Origin: Cephalotrichum gorgonifer
Taxonomy: Eukaryota > Ascomycota > Sordariomycetes > Microascales > Microascaceae
NCBI GenBank assembly: GCA_900312665.1
Contig: ONZQ02000002.1
Span: 2,753,863 to 2,817,862 of the forward strand
Length of the DNA stretch: 64,000 nucleotides
Reading direction: 5' to 3'
Shown: in pieces, positions 32,920 to 44,098 of the stretch
How the letters are laid out: the number at the start of each line of letters is the position of its first letter
Position numbering within the stretch: the first letter of the stretch is position 1
Made by a program: the position numbers and the translations under genes
Notes under the pieces: generated by a model
Databases searched by the model: none
Told to the model about the DNA's origin: nothing
The model's input: only the letters and a program-made list of their open reading frames with translations

Positions 32920-34464
32920 ATGAGTTCCATCCAGGACGACATCGAGAAGCCATATAACGTACGCCTTTGGGTCATCCCTAGACGGAACTCACGCACGACT
33001 AACATATTCCCGAATAGGTCCCAGCCCCAATCTCACTCTCCTCGTTCATCCGAGCTGAGCGGGCGCTGATAAGGAAACAAGACCTTCGGATAATCCCCCT
33101 CTCGGCCGGCATCTACTTTCTTTGCTTCCTTGACCGCGCCAACATCGGCAACGCCAAGATCCTGAACTACTCCACCAGCAATGACATGCAGACTGAGCTT
33201 CGCATGAGCGACCACCAATTCGCCCTGGCCCTGCTAATCTTCCTTGTCGCGTACGGCATCTTCGAAGTCCCGTCGAATATCCTACTGAAGAAACTACGAC
33301 CGTCGAGATGGATAGCCATTCTCATGTTTTCGTGGGGGGTCTGCACCGTCTGCCTGGGATTTTGTAAGACCTATCCCCAGGTCATGGCCGTGCGGTTCCT
33401 CCTAGGGATGGCCGAGGCAGGATTATTCCCCGGCCTAGTCTATTACCTCACCTTCTGGTACAAGTATAATGAGCGGAGTCTTCGCATTGCCCTTATACTC
33501 GCGAGTGCCACACTTGCAGGCGCCTTCGGCGGCGCTATTGCCTTCGGCATCGGGCACATGAACCACGCGAGGGGCCTATCCGCATGGAGATGGCTGTTTA
33601 TCGTAGAGGGTGTTCCATCATGCCTATCGGCGGTCCTGGTCCTCCTATTTCTTCCCGACTTCCCCGAGAGAGCACGCTGGTTGACACAGCAGGAGCAGGA
33701 CCTTGCGATCGCGCGGTTGGATCTTGAGGGGAGTAAAAGTGGCCATAAGTCGATGACATGGGAGGATGCGAAGATGACGTTGATGGATTGGAGGTTGTAC
33801 GTGCATTATCTTGTTTATTTTGCGGGCTCGATACCGTTCGCGTCCATGTCGCTCTTCACGCCATCTATCACGGCCGGGCTAGGATACCATGACCTTACAG
33901 CGCAGCTGATGACGGTTCCACCATGGTGTGTAGGCTATGGTAGGTTTGGTCTTCTCTTTCCCGTCATGAAAACCTAGTTCTAATACCTGTCATGCAGTCA
34001 TCCAATTGCTGGTCGCATGGTCAGCGGACCACTTCAACGCACGGGGCTGGCACGTCGCAACGCTGGCCATCATTGGCGCCTTAGGTTATATCGTATCAGC
34101 CGTACTCCCCCCGGAAGCCTTCCTCAGCCGCTACGGCTGCCTGATTATCGCACTCTCGGGCGCCTTTTCGACCATCCCACCCCTGCTAGGCTGGCTCAGT
34201 TCGAACGTCGTGAGCACAGCATCGGTAGGACTCGCCATCGCAATAAATGTCAGTTTCGGGGCCGGGTTTGGGCAGATTGGTGGTATCTGGATCTACATGG
34301 AGAGCGAGAAGGAGCGAGGTTACCCCTCTGGGCACTGGACAAACGCGGCGATGATGCTGGTTGTGGCGGTGGGGTCCATTGGACTGAGACTTTACTATGG
34401 AATGGTGAATAAGAGACTGATCAAGGATGCGAATGGGGAGGAAGTACGGCTGTATAAGTTATGA
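32920..34464 (+). CDS. MFS transporter, Dal5/TNA1-like anion:cation symporter family
   Basis: Exons 32920-32958, 33018-33939 and 33998-34464 give 475 residues. The ATG context (CAAAATG) is good and the 13-codon first exon ends at a GTACGC donor. The family motif FLCFLDRANIGNAK lies in the first membrane segment. FEVPSNILLKKLRPSRWI follows the second, GMAEAGLFPGLVYYLTFWY the fourth and fifth, and a WRWLFIVEGV stretch precedes the central loop. Twelve membrane segments are expected. Relatives import allantoate, nicotinate, vitamins or other organic anions at the plasma membrane with protons. The next gene downstream is a tannase-family esterase, so uptake of released aromatic acids is conceivable but unproven. 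Confidence 0.92.
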
Positions 34465-34948
34465 TAGGGTTGGTCGATGTGTTTCTTTTTAACATCCACT
34501 TTGGGGTTGGTTGCTGATACGGACCATACCCATGAAGCTCGGATATATATGACGAATCAGAGCTTCTTTTCCTCCGACCAGACTGAACCTCGGCGTACCA
34601 AGGAAATCTCATCCGAGCTTCCACCGGAACCACCTTGCTAATGAAACGCAACGGCCATTCCGCCTGATGCACACCCCGTCCCGCATCGCACTCCCGAAGG
34701 ATTGGCCCGCGTGCGGGGAAGGGCCGTGCAGTGCGGGGGAAGCCATCCATTTTCGGCAGCAGTCAAGCCGCTCTTCATATAATAGTATTCGACTTCTCCA
34801 GCCGTGAGGTGGGATCGAGTCCATACACTTTCAAGAAGGGCTGTCTACTTTAGTAGCAACAGTAGTATTCATATGGACTAGTATTCATCAGTACCCGCTA
34901 GACCAAATCCAGTTTGATAAAACCCAATAACAATAAGTCTTCCAGTCA

Positions 34949-35029
34949 ATGGGGTATCTTGCTTCCGAATTACCCGCTTCCGGTATATTCGGTTCCGATG
35001 CACTCGCTTCCGGAGAAGATGATCCATGA
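34949..35029 (+). promoter_or_regulatory. 26-codon upstream ORF with pentapeptide-like repeats
   Basis: ATG at 34949 to TGA at 35027-35029 encodes a short peptide containing ASELP-ASGIF-GSDAL-ASGED. It ends 131 bases before the esterase ATG. It could act as an upstream ORF if in the leader, or only reflect the 15-bp DNA repeat beneath it. Confidence 0.3.
34962..35021. repeat. Four-copy 15-bp phased repeat
   Basis: (C/G)TTCCG recurs at 34962, 34977, 34992 and 35007, exactly 15 bases apart. The first three units each end in CG. Confidence 0.6.
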
Positions 35030-35160
35030 TTCTTTCAATGTGGATGTTCTTCCGTGGTATATATTGTGGGATAGTTTCCCACATTGCGTGTTCGTATGAT
35101 CATCTTATCTCAGGTCACATACCAATCACGCCTTGCACGTAATTTGTCTGATACGCCAAG

Positions 35161-36947
35161 ATGATCAAGTCACTTTGTGTGACCGTATCTCTCCTCGCCG
35201 TTGGAATCCAGGCGGCGGTTGACATCCAAAAGGCATGTCAAAAGTCCACCTTTGAATCTGTGCTAGACGACAAGTCCACGATTGAAAGGGTCGACGTCGT
35301 GAATAAGGGGGACGAATATGGCGAGGGGAAAAGCAACGTCGCCTACCCTCGGCACCCAACAGACCTACCCGAACTATGCGCGGTCACTGTGAAGGTCGAG
35401 TCATCGGCTACTACATCGTACCGCTTCGGCCTATTCCTCCCAACGGAATGGAACTCCAAGCGTCTGACAGTGGGAAACGGTGGATTTGCGGGCGGCATTA
35501 ACTGGCTTGATATGGCCCCTGGTAAGGATACAGCCTGGCAGGGATGATGTGATATTCTCTATTGACAAGGACTCTTTGCTAACCTGAAAGGTTAGGAGCA
35601 AAACATGGCTTTGCCACCGCCTCCACGGACACAGGCCATAGCTCAAACGCGACGGACGCGTCCTGGGCCCTGAACGACGAAGAGTCGCGAATTGACTGGG
35701 GATGGCGAGCACTCCACGGCACCGTGGGCCGTTCGAAGGAATTGGTTGAGGCGTACTACAGCGACGCTCCCGGGTTTTCGTACTACTCCGGCTGTTCGAC
35801 TGGTGGCCGCCAGGGCCTCCGGGAGTTGCAGGGGTTCCCTGACAGCTTTGACGGCGCCATCATTGGCGCCGCGGCGTGGAATCCTCCGCAGCTGAACAGT
35901 TATTTGCTGCAACTTGGCCTGTCCAATTTACCGGCCGACGACCCCAAGCATATTGATATAGACAAGGTAAAGGCCATTGCGGGTGAGGTAGTGAAGCAAT
36001 GTGACGGCCTTGACGGCGTCGAGGACGGTATTATCAGCTCGCCGGAACTATGCGACGTGGATCTGGAGGCGATCTCCTGCGATAAAGACGGTGTTGATCC
36101 GGCGAAATGCCTCACTGAACCTCAGATGGACACCGTTCGAAAGGCCTACGAAGACTTCTACGTGGATGGCAAGTTCTCCTGGTCCGGATTCAATCCCGGT
36201 TCTGAGGCCCAGCTGCCCCTAGTCCTCGGTGCGGACATCCCATCCGGCTACGGAATCCAGTTCCAGACCTATTTTGTCCACAACGATCCCAAATGGTCGT
36301 GGCGTGACTTCAACAACGGCATGATTACCACCGCGGTTGCCAAAAACCCTGGCAAGACCCGAGCGGACAGGTATAATCTCGCGGACTTTAAGAGTCGCGG
36401 CGGCAAGATCATCATGTACCATGGGACGGCTGATGGCCTTGTGCCGACGAGAGGATCGGAGGTCTACTACAACCGCGTGTCGGACGCGATGGGGGGACCG
36501 CCGACCGACTTCTTCAGGTATTTCCCAGTTCCGGGCATGCAGCACTGCTGGACGACGGCCGTCGACGCACCCTGGCACTTCGGTGCGCCCTTCCAGGCTG
36601 GCGCTATTGGGAACGATACGTGGTCTGTACCTGGGTTCAATGATGCTAAGCACGACGTGTTGCTGGCGCTCGTTGACTGGGTCGAGGAGGGCAAGCCGGT
36701 GGATTCTTTGATTGCGACGACCTGGAAAGTGGCGAATGACTCGGATTCTGGCCTTTTGAGGCAGAGGCCCTTGTGCCCTCATCCTGAGAAGGCCATTTAT
36801 GACGGGAAAGGGGATGTAAATAAGGCGGAGAGCTGGGCTTGTGGCATTGTAAATGCTGAGGAGGAGGATGATGGAGTATCGCGTCGTCCTGCGGCCGTGA
36901 TTGTTAGCTTGTGTGCTGCCATCGCTATTTCGTTTCTTGCTTTTTAA
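35161..36947 (+). CDS. Tannase/feruloyl esterase family protein with C-terminal hydrophobic tail
   Basis: Exons 35161-35521 and 35596-36947 give 570 residues. A signal peptide (about 1-18) is followed by a tannase-family (PF07519) body. The nucleophile Ser lies in GCSTGG, after FSYYS. A charged DGLVPT region and the catalytic His in GMQHCW match the family. Paired cysteines around CDGLDGVEDGI fit the calcium-binding lid loop of these enzymes. It should be secreted and cleave galloyl or hydroxycinnamoyl esters of plant material. Unusually, the C-terminus ends RRPAAVIVSLCAAIAISFLAF-like, a hydrophobic tail after an acidic linker, which suggests a GPI or membrane anchor rather than free release. 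Confidence 0.92.
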
Positions 36948-37702
36948 GTTTGGTGTGGATAGTAACAGCTCATGGAAGCCAAAAGAATGAATCAACCCTT
37001 GGCCGAAGCAGAGATTGGGGGCCATCTAGACGGATTCTCCTAGAGCTAGCCAGGCCTCTTCTATTTTGCTTGACGGGAACATGGCACGTATTACATTGCA
37101 ATGTTCCGCTCATAGCCATTTTTCTTGCCCGTCGGACCATATTTTGGAGCATAAAGACATCATGAAAGGCGCTAATGTCAAGGGGTATTATGTGTGGAAA
37201 CATGTAAGGCATACAGCGTGTATACAAGTGCGCGACCGACTACCGTGTAAGTCAGTCATGCTAGCATGCAACTATATATTCTCTAAGCCCTCCTTTCCCT
37301 GCATCCATTCAAGCAAGTCAAGAAAATTTCTTCCCAGCACACTCTTTTGCATATATGCTTCAGCTCCAGCAACTTCCACAAAAACTGCTTACCACTCTCA
37401 TTGCGTATATCCGTTTGGATGGGTCCGGCTATGATAAAGCAGGGGGGATCTGCCGTGGGTGTACTAAAACTACATGACGCTGTTGCCCCATTTGGGATAT
37501 AAACATGACAGGGCCTTGATCGTGGCTTCACTGATATATGGCAGGCTGGAGGCGGGGGAGTTCACGGTAATGGTCGAAGATGATATCCTCAATTAAAAGC
37601 GAATATAGTGTAGGCAACCTAGTCATCCAATAGTACCCTCTTCCTCAACCTGCAGACAACGCTCAAAAGTGAATCTTATACAATCGACCGATATGCCCCT
37701 TA
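36948..37702. other. Intergenic, tail-to-tail
   Basis: Between the convergent esterase and CsbD-like genes. No supported feature. Confidence 0.5.
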
Positions 37703-38236
37703 CTAGTTCTTGTTGTCCTTGTTTAGCTCGAGCTCAACACCGCGTTGCCTCGCCTTTCCCTCATCATGCCTTTCCATGTTCTTCTGCTGGCCCTCCCGGT
37801 CTCCGGTAAGGGTATCGAGAGCGCCACCTACGGCGCCTCCGACCCGGTCGCTTATCCCCTGGCCGAGGTCGCTCAACTGGCCCTTTGCCTCCTGGCCCTG
37901 GCCGCTCGCGTTCTGTTCGCGTCCGCTCCGTACAAGGCCGTCGTTGCCTAGTAGGTTTCCAGTCGCTTCTTTCAGGCTGCCCATAGTCTGGTCATACTGG
38001 CCCTGGGTCCGGTCGGAGCTGTCCTTAGCGACACCGCCCTCGGAGCCGATGGAGAAGGGGCCCAGCTTGGCGGCAGATTGTGAAGCGGCCTTCTGGGCCT
38101 CGGCCTCCGACTTGGTGTGCTCTGCGTTGGCCTTGTCTCCTGTATTTCCAGTGATTGAAGCGATTCCAGACTGCACGGCGCCGGCGGCCGAGGTGATGTA
38201 GGAGTTGAGGGTGGACGTGTTGTTGTTGTCCGACAT
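37703..38236 (-). CDS. CsbD-like stress-response protein
   Basis: An intronless frame of 177 residues, hydrophilic and rich in Gly, Gln, Ala, Lys and Asp, without Cys. The N-terminal part holds an amphipathic YITSAAGAVQSGIASITG stretch. The core has CsbD-type repeats (QYDQTMGSLKEATGNLLG, then GQGQEAKGQLSDLGQG). The C-terminus is charged. Fungal CsbD-like proteins are abundant, small and stress-induced, and some were described as binding cruciform DNA; the exact function is unsettled. Three CRE/ATF-type ACGTCA sites stand 216-380 bases upstream of the ATG, which fits control by an ATF/CREB bZIP factor. Confidence 0.88.
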   Translation of the reverse strand: MSDNNNTSTLNSYITSAAGAVQSGIASITGNTGDKANAEHTKSEAEAQKAASQSAAKLGPFSIGSEGGVAKDSSDRTQGQYDQTMGSLKEATGNLLGNDGLVRSGREQNASGQGQEAKGQLSDLGQGISDRVGGAVGGALDTLTGDREGQQKNMERHDEGKARQRGVELELNKDNKN

Positions 38237-38451
38237 GATGGCGAGTATATTCGTGGATAGGAGGTTTCTTGGGGTTTGTTTGTGGTCAAAAGTTTTGCTG
38301 CAGTGTTTGATAGAGTGTTAAATGTGGTGTAAACCGAATCTGTGAATGGGATGATTTTAACTTTCAACTTGTCCTGGAGGTGTTTGTCGAAGCTTTATAT
38401 GTAGTTTGTTGACTCCAGTGAAGAAGATGTGGAGGCAAGATGACAGTTCAG

Positions 38452-38616
38452 TGACGTCATATCCACCTGCCAATGGAACCCTCGGAATATTCGAGCTAGC
38501 ATTTGGCCAGGGCAGAAAACACCGTCCTAAATCTTACTGGTCAGCGAAGCGACTTCAGACACAAGAAGCCGGACTCAATGTTTACGTCAGTGATCTGGTT
38601 CATCTTTGGTACGTCA
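38452..38616. promoter_or_regulatory. Cluster of three CRE/ATF sites
   Basis: Palindromic TGACGTCA at 38452-38459, TACGTCA at 38583-38589 and TACGTCA at 38610-38616, all upstream of the CsbD-like gene. These are consensus sites for fungal AtfA-type bZIP stress regulators; use here is inferred. Confidence 0.5.
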
Positions 38617-39569
38617 TTTTATTCAGTCTCCTCTCCACTTTTCCCATTCGAGTCAAAGGTGAATACTTGATAGGCTCCGCAACTACTCCATAGTTAGGAC
38701 CACCGCACCTCTCTCACGGAGATGACATCATCCGAATTTGCACTGCCTAGCTATCTGCCGTTGTTGATAACACTGCACGGGTGTCAGGGGTGTGAACCAG
38801 GACGAGACTTGGCAACATTGACGCGTGTTTTTTTTTTCGGGATGGTGGGTCGCGGGTATCCAGGCATCGTCGACGGGATGCGACCGCATTTGATGGCTCG
38901 TGCTAGGTCATCTTGACGTAATCTCGACCCATTATGTTTTGAGGTTGGTGTGAGAGATAGGGGCACAGATCTCCGTGGTTTGGCCAGGCGCATCGTGATG
39001 ATATCTGCAGAATTCGTCCTTATCCAGTCGACAAGGAGATTATCCCTCGCGATACCAACGGCTTGGGATCCTGAATACCCCTCGTGATCGCGGTCGTAGT
39101 TGGAGTTGTCACAAGGGGTACTAGACCTACTGCTACTCGCGAAATACATGTCCCCATCAGCGCAGTCCTCCTTGAGTTTCTGGCCAGGCGATGCGCGTCA
39201 GCAGCCGTAGCCTATGATCGAATCACCGAGCGGCATGTACAGAATCTCAGGGTGTGGAAGCCTCAGGGTGGGGCAGTAACGCATGCCATGGCTCGCATGG
39301 AATTAGCCATTGGTAACAAAGAGACGGGAACCAGCCTATTCAACTCAATTCTATCATGATTGAAGCTAGACTCTAAACATCCGCGGCGCCTTGGTCGTGA
39401 ATCCTACGGAGTGCAAAATAGGCAAGGTTGACATCCACAATACGAGCGGCCACCTACATTGTCGCTTTTAAAGCTGACACACGCACACGTACACAACCAC
39501 GTCGTCGATGGTGATTCAGGGTTGGAAAATGTGTTCACGGAAGTGATAAATGAACCGGGGAAGGGGGGG

Positions 39570-39767
39570 NNNNNNNNNNNNNNNNNNNNNNNNNNNNNNN
39601 NNNNNNNNNNNNNNNNNNNNNNNNNNNNNNNNNNNNNNNNNNNNNNNNNNNNNNNNNNNNNNNNNNNNNNNNNNNNNNNNNNNNNNNNNNNNNNNNNNNN
39701 NNNNNNNNNNNNNNNNNNNNNNNNNNNNNNNNNNNNNNNNNNNNNNNNNNNNNNNNNNNNNNNNNNN
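39570..39767. other. Assembly gap (198 N)
   Basis: A run of unresolved bases flanked by poly-G-rich ends. Length may be nominal. Confidence 0.99.
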
Positions 39768-39900
39768 GGGGCGGGGGGTTTACTGCATGGTTATGCCGCC
39801 CGGATGTAAATGGCATAATTAGGTTTTGTTAAGTCGTTCAATATCCCGAGTCGATTTGGTAGAAAAATATGGTGGAAAAGGGAAGTGGGGCGGACACGGC

Positions 39901-39910
39901 AAAAAAAAAA
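39901..39910 (-). terminator. Pol III terminator of tRNA-Val
   Basis: Ten T on the minus strand, seven bases past the tRNA 3' end. Confidence 0.8.
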
Positions 39911-39916
39911 GAACAA

Positions 39917-40006
39917 TGATTCCGCCCGGGCTCGATCCGGGGACCTCTTGTGTCCAGCACCTTTTGGATGTTAGACAAGCGTGATAACCAACTACACCAC
40001 AGAACC
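39917..40006 (-). tRNA. tRNA-Val (anticodon AAC) with intron
   Basis: The minus strand folds into a cloverleaf. The acceptor stem is GGTTCTG with CGGAATC (two G-U pairs). The D arm contains AGTTGGTTAT. Anticodon stem CTTGT/ACAAG holds loop CTAACAC, so the anticodon is AAC. A 16-base intron follows the base 3' of the anticodon. T stem CCCGG/CCGGG closes a loop reading ATCGAGC, where position 54 is A instead of the usual T. The discriminator is A. A ten-T tract follows. Confidence 0.9.
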
Positions 40007-40485
40007 TGTTTTGTTGTATGTCAGCTCGCTATCCGACGGCTAAGTATTCTTACCTCAAACTGGAGAGATTCCTGCGTCCGCCGAATACCGCATGACGCCG
40101 TCGGTCCCACGCACCACTTGTGGTTAGTATAGTCCCACTTTCACTGGTTCTCTGGATACAAAAGTGAAGTGTTCGCGAGATTTATATTACACGTTTGCCA
40201 ACGGGCACAAGGGAATACGCATGTCGCTGGAAGGGCGTAAAGAATACAATATACACAAACGTAATAGTACCAAAATGTCAAGGTCGTATTTCCGATCCGA
40301 AAGCCGAGTTGTCCGGCTCATGAGTCACGCGATCGAGGTGAATATCAATCAGTTTAACCTCTCCCACCTCCTCTATGATGATATAAGTCCATCTTCTTCG
40401 CCCGGGTGCTGTCCACGATTGGCTCGTCTGGCACTTGAGTCCTACTCAACTCATCTTCACCTCCCTCATTCAAATCCCCGTCGCA
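40007..40485. other. Promoter of the O-methyltransferase
   Basis: Intergenic. A TATAAG at about 40382 lies roughly 100 bases before the ATG. No other feature. Confidence 0.45.
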
Positions 40486-41294
40486 ATGTCGTCCCCCTTG
40501 CCCGCCACCCAAGCAGTTCAGGCCAGCCCCAGGGTGCATGACATCCTCCGCCGCCTCCACGCGCTGTCCGATGCCCAGGAGAAAACGCTCTCGCAAACCA
40601 TATTCTATCTCAAACGTCTGTTTCGTTTTTACGTAACAGGGGAAACCTGGAGTTCCGCAGCGGACGACCACATGCGCGAGAAGTTCGTCAGTCTCGAGGC
40701 CGACAAATGTCAGCTAATGTACCTCCTCGCGCGCAGCATCGGCGCCAAGAACATTGTTGAGGCGGGGACGAGCTTTGGGGTATCGACGATATATCTTGCT
40801 CTCGCCGTGGGGCAGAATGTTGCCGCATTGAATGCATCGGGCGGGGCGCCTGTTACTGGCAAAGTGATTGCGACGGAGAAGGAGCCGACTAAGGCGGAGA
40901 AGGCGCGAAAGTACTGGGAGGAGGCCGGAGAGGAGGTTTCCCCCTGGATTGAGGTCCGAGTGGGTGACTTGCTAGAGACATTGAAGGTGGAGGAAGGCAT
41001 GCCTAATGAAATTGACATGCTGTTGCTAGACAGTAAGTGTTGCCATGATTTCCTTCCCCGGCATCGAGCTAATCCTGCTGACTAGTTTGGACACCCTTGG
41101 CTCTTCCAACTCTGAAGATCATCCGTCCTAGACTGCGGCGCGGCGCCATTGTTCTTGCAGACAACACTACCATGGCGAAGCCACTGTACAAGGAGCTGCT
41201 GGAGTACCTGCATGACCCGAAGAATGGATTCAAGACGACGACCGCACCATATTCCGGCGGGTTTGAAATCGCCGTGTATTTGCCAAGCGAGTGA
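40486..41294 (+). CDS. SAM-dependent O-methyltransferase
   Basis: Exons 40486-41032 and 41086-41294 (53-base intron, GTAAGT donor) give 251 residues. SAM motif I is VEAGTSFGVSTIYLA (about 91-105). An acidic ATEKEPTKAEKARKYW segment binds the ribose, and IDMLLLDIW spans the splice junction, as in O-methyltransferase family 3 and related Methyltransf_24 proteins. The C-terminal half (RGAIVLADN, GGFEIAVYL) completes the fold. Reading only exon 1 would end in the intron, so the second exon is required. Substrates in relatives are catechols and other small phenolics; no specific one is indicated. The longer open frame upstream begins with TTG, so the ATG at 40486 was chosen. Confidence 0.9.
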
Positions 41295-41656
41295 CGGACA
41301 GTGAAGCTGCCTTACTGTTGTGGAACAGCCGGGACTTATTCTAAATACTAAATGCATGTAAGGCTACGGGGTTAGCAAATATCACCGCTCATATGCAAGA
41401 ACGCTAAATCTGCTCCCATGCTTTCCTCTCTCCGAGTCCACTTTTGATATTGTATGAAGTTTTCATCAATAGGTTCCAACTGACGCTTCATACGTTCCAG
41501 GATGTAACCTAGCCTTAAACCTAACAAACAAGAGTAAAAGCAAATGTATATGAATACCTCTGTGTGGAACGCCAAAATAGTCAATATACCACCCGTCCAA
41601 GCATAGTCCCCAGCGCCGCCCACAAAGTGCACTACACCCCCGGAAACGCCCTAGCC
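41295..41656. other. Intergenic, tail-to-tail
   Basis: Between convergent O-methyltransferase and dynamin-like genes. Nothing supported. Confidence 0.5.
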
Positions 41657-43235
41657 CTAAAACCAGATGCCCTCCGACTGATTCCTTGCCCTCTGCGCTA
41701 TCTTAAGCGCCCTCTCCCTCCTACTAATCTCCTCGTCTAGGAGCTTTCTCCTCTCAACGGTGGCCTGGTCTTCCTTCACGAGTCTCTCGACCTCGTCCTT
41801 CTTCAGCTTCATGATGTAGTCGGTCGATAATGCCCTCAGAGTACTGTTTGAGGCGCAGACGAACCTCTCGATGACGGTCCCAGTGACGTGTCGGATGAAA
41901 TACTCGAGAGTGTGCTGAGGGTAGGATTGTTAATATACGCCCACACTGTTTGTATCCAGAGAACTAAAAGTGTGCGAAGAGCCGAGTTCTCTGGCGGTGG
42001 GGATGAAAAAAGAACCTCATCAGAGAACATACCGAGTAGTAAACCCTCGTCACATCATGGACCTCCGCCTCAATATTCTTATGCGCCGACCTCGCAACCA
42101 TGTTGAAAAACGCATGACAGCTCTTCAGCGGATTCTCCGCACTCGCCGCCGGATCCTGCAACGCCTTGAAGGACCGTATATAGGCCCACATCTGCACCTC
42201 CTCCCGGAACATGGGATCCGTCGTCTGCATGATGTTTTCCCTAACGGTGCTCACGAATTCCTCCAGGACCTTCTTGGCCTCAGCGGTGGCCTCCTCGTGC
42301 ATGGATGATATATGGTCCTGTAGCGCCTGGCGGAGCGTACTCGTGGCTCCCGAGGGGGGGCACACGACGTCGAGGATGTACCGAGCCGCCTCCTCAACAC
42401 GGAAAGAGACGGAGTCGAGGAGGTTGAGGGATATGGCGAGCCATTTTTGGGTCTGTACACGGAAGAGGTTTTCGAGGATGCGGGGGTTGATGATTCCGGG
42501 GGCGAGGGTGGAGAACCGCCGCACTTGGTGGGTAATTTCGCTCATGAGTTCTTGCGAAGAGGCGAGGGCTGTTATGTGACTATCGATCTCCATTTCTGGC
42601 GCTCGGGGTGGTGGCTGGCGCTGGATCTCGAACGGAGCTTGCGATATCGGTGTTGGGGGAGCCGCAGCGTCGGGCTGGTGAGATCATACATTAGCAGCTA
42701 TGACATTAACAAGGGTGAGGCACTTGGTTCGCCCTTGCGAAATACACACATTATTCCACTCCGAAAACTTGGACTGCCACCAGTGCACGGACTCGGTGAG
42801 TAATGTCTGAGGATCGGCATCCTCGTACTCGAACCGATAGTGCCCCCCGTATAACCTCATGAACCTACTGAATCTTGAATTCATCTCGATGACCATGGCT
42901 CGCACGGCGACCGCATCCGAGTCCACCTCGCCGGGGTGTGATAAGGATAGCTCCACTTGGCGCTCGTATTCCTTCGTGATATTCAGAAGCCAAACCAGCC
43001 GCTCACTGTGCGTCTTCTTGGGCTCGCCGATGGCTTTCCGCTCAGAGGTGAAGCCGTCGAGCTGGATCCGGAGGGTATCTAATAGATTCGGGAGGGAGTT
43101 GCGGATCTCGGAACAGAGCAGGGCGGAAAGGTCAGCGGCTCCCTCCAACTCGTCTTGATCGCTGGATTCGCTCGTGTCTGATTTGGCGCGGCGGCGAGCG
43201 AGAACTACTCGTGTGGAATCGGTCGCGACTGACAT
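41657..43235 (-). CDS. Dynamin-like stalk/GED protein lacking the GTPase domain
   Basis: Exons 43235-42750, 42674-42033 and 41914-41657 (phases agree) give 461 residues. The sequence resembles the middle/stalk and GTPase-effector regions of fungal dynamin-like proteins. A start near LCSEIRNSLPNLLDTLRIQL (about 39-58) matches the stalk helix that normally follows the G domain, and a Pro-rich insert (about 163-190) is followed by stalk helices. The last exon has the GED-like TLEYFIRHVTGTVIERFV, then a KLKKDEVERLVKED coiled coil. No GxxxxGKS, DxPG or TKxD motif is present, and none is seen in the 860 bases upstream. It is either a natural GTPase-less paralogue or a truncated gene; intact exons favour expression. 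Confidence 0.75.
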
Positions 43236-44098
43236 CTTCAAAATGGGATGTGGGACTCGGTTCTAGTGAATAAGGACTTGGATTATTCTAGCTGTTGTTT
43301 CGTCCTATTGAAAGAAAGTAAGAAACGTTCCGAATAGTAGAACGAAGCGCGATATGCTGCGCCTTGGATCTGTGATTAGATGGTGTTGCCGATGTAGCCA
43401 CTCAACCTAGGCACCAGAACCAAGATGTCGGTCAGAGTGGCGGCGCGGGGTCTTTCCTTATATGACGGCCCGCGACACGTTTCGGACCCATTTAAGGAAT
43501 GCACGTTTGGTGACTGACTGGCCTATAGCTGTTGCGAAATGTGCTCCACCACGTCGCAATTGACCACGTTGGACCGCTACATGGAAGCCTGTAATTCGCT
43601 GCGCCCGATGATCCGCCCAGCCCGACCAGATTAGGCACCAAGAGGGGGAAGCTATGAGATCAGGGAGATATTGCGGGGCTAATGGTGAAATGTATTAAGC
43701 TTACTTGCCTTAATAGGATGTTTATTAACAGGGGTAAGGTAAGCTGCCTGGAGTTATTTTGTCAAGGGATATCCTGCCTAAAGTTATCCTGCCTGGAGGG
43801 AAAAGGCACCTTAGCACCGAAAACTTATGTAGTCTAGAAAGAGTTGTGCAATCCATGATTTCCATTGGTGGTGGTTGCACCTCGAGGACCCAGAGTTCAG
43901 CTTTTCAATACCACTTCTATCTACATGAGACGAATAATTTGAGAATGAACTTCGAAACAATCGCTGCAACCCCCTTACAAAATTTTATGACTTTTCCTTT
44001 ACTAGCATGCTCCAATAACTATTAGCATCATTCCCGTCGCCACGCAAACCCTGTGACAGGAAGAGATGCAGATTCTCCCCTTGTCATTCACTGCGCTA
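43236..44098. other. Intergenic
   Basis: Promoter of the dynamin-like gene and 3' flank of ACR3. A tandem CCTGCCTRRAGTTAT-type duplication lies around 43747-43795. No GTPase-domain coding is seen here. Confidence 0.5.

Larger units (their letters stand above)
34465..35160. other. Intergenic, promoter of the tannase-family gene
   Basis: It holds the 15-bp array and upstream ORF listed separately, and a 7-base hairpin TGTGGGA/TCCCACA at 35065-35083. Otherwise nothing is recognised. Confidence 0.5.
38237..39900. other. Intergenic with assembly gap
   Basis: It contains the CRE sites below and a run of Ns at 39570-39767, bounded by G-rich sequence on both sides, probably a homopolymer or low-complexity assembly break. 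Open frames spanning the Ns are artefacts. Frames at 38406-38693 and 39084-39359 have no family support. Confidence 0.5.

Noticed and set aside
36219..37025. 268-codon minus-strand open frame
   Set aside because: Antisense to the tannase-family exon; no family features.
37710..38201. 163-codon plus-strand frame
   Set aside because: Antisense to the CsbD-like gene; Ser/Pro-rich shadow.
39459..39822. Open frames across the N run
   Set aside because: Produced by unresolved bases only.
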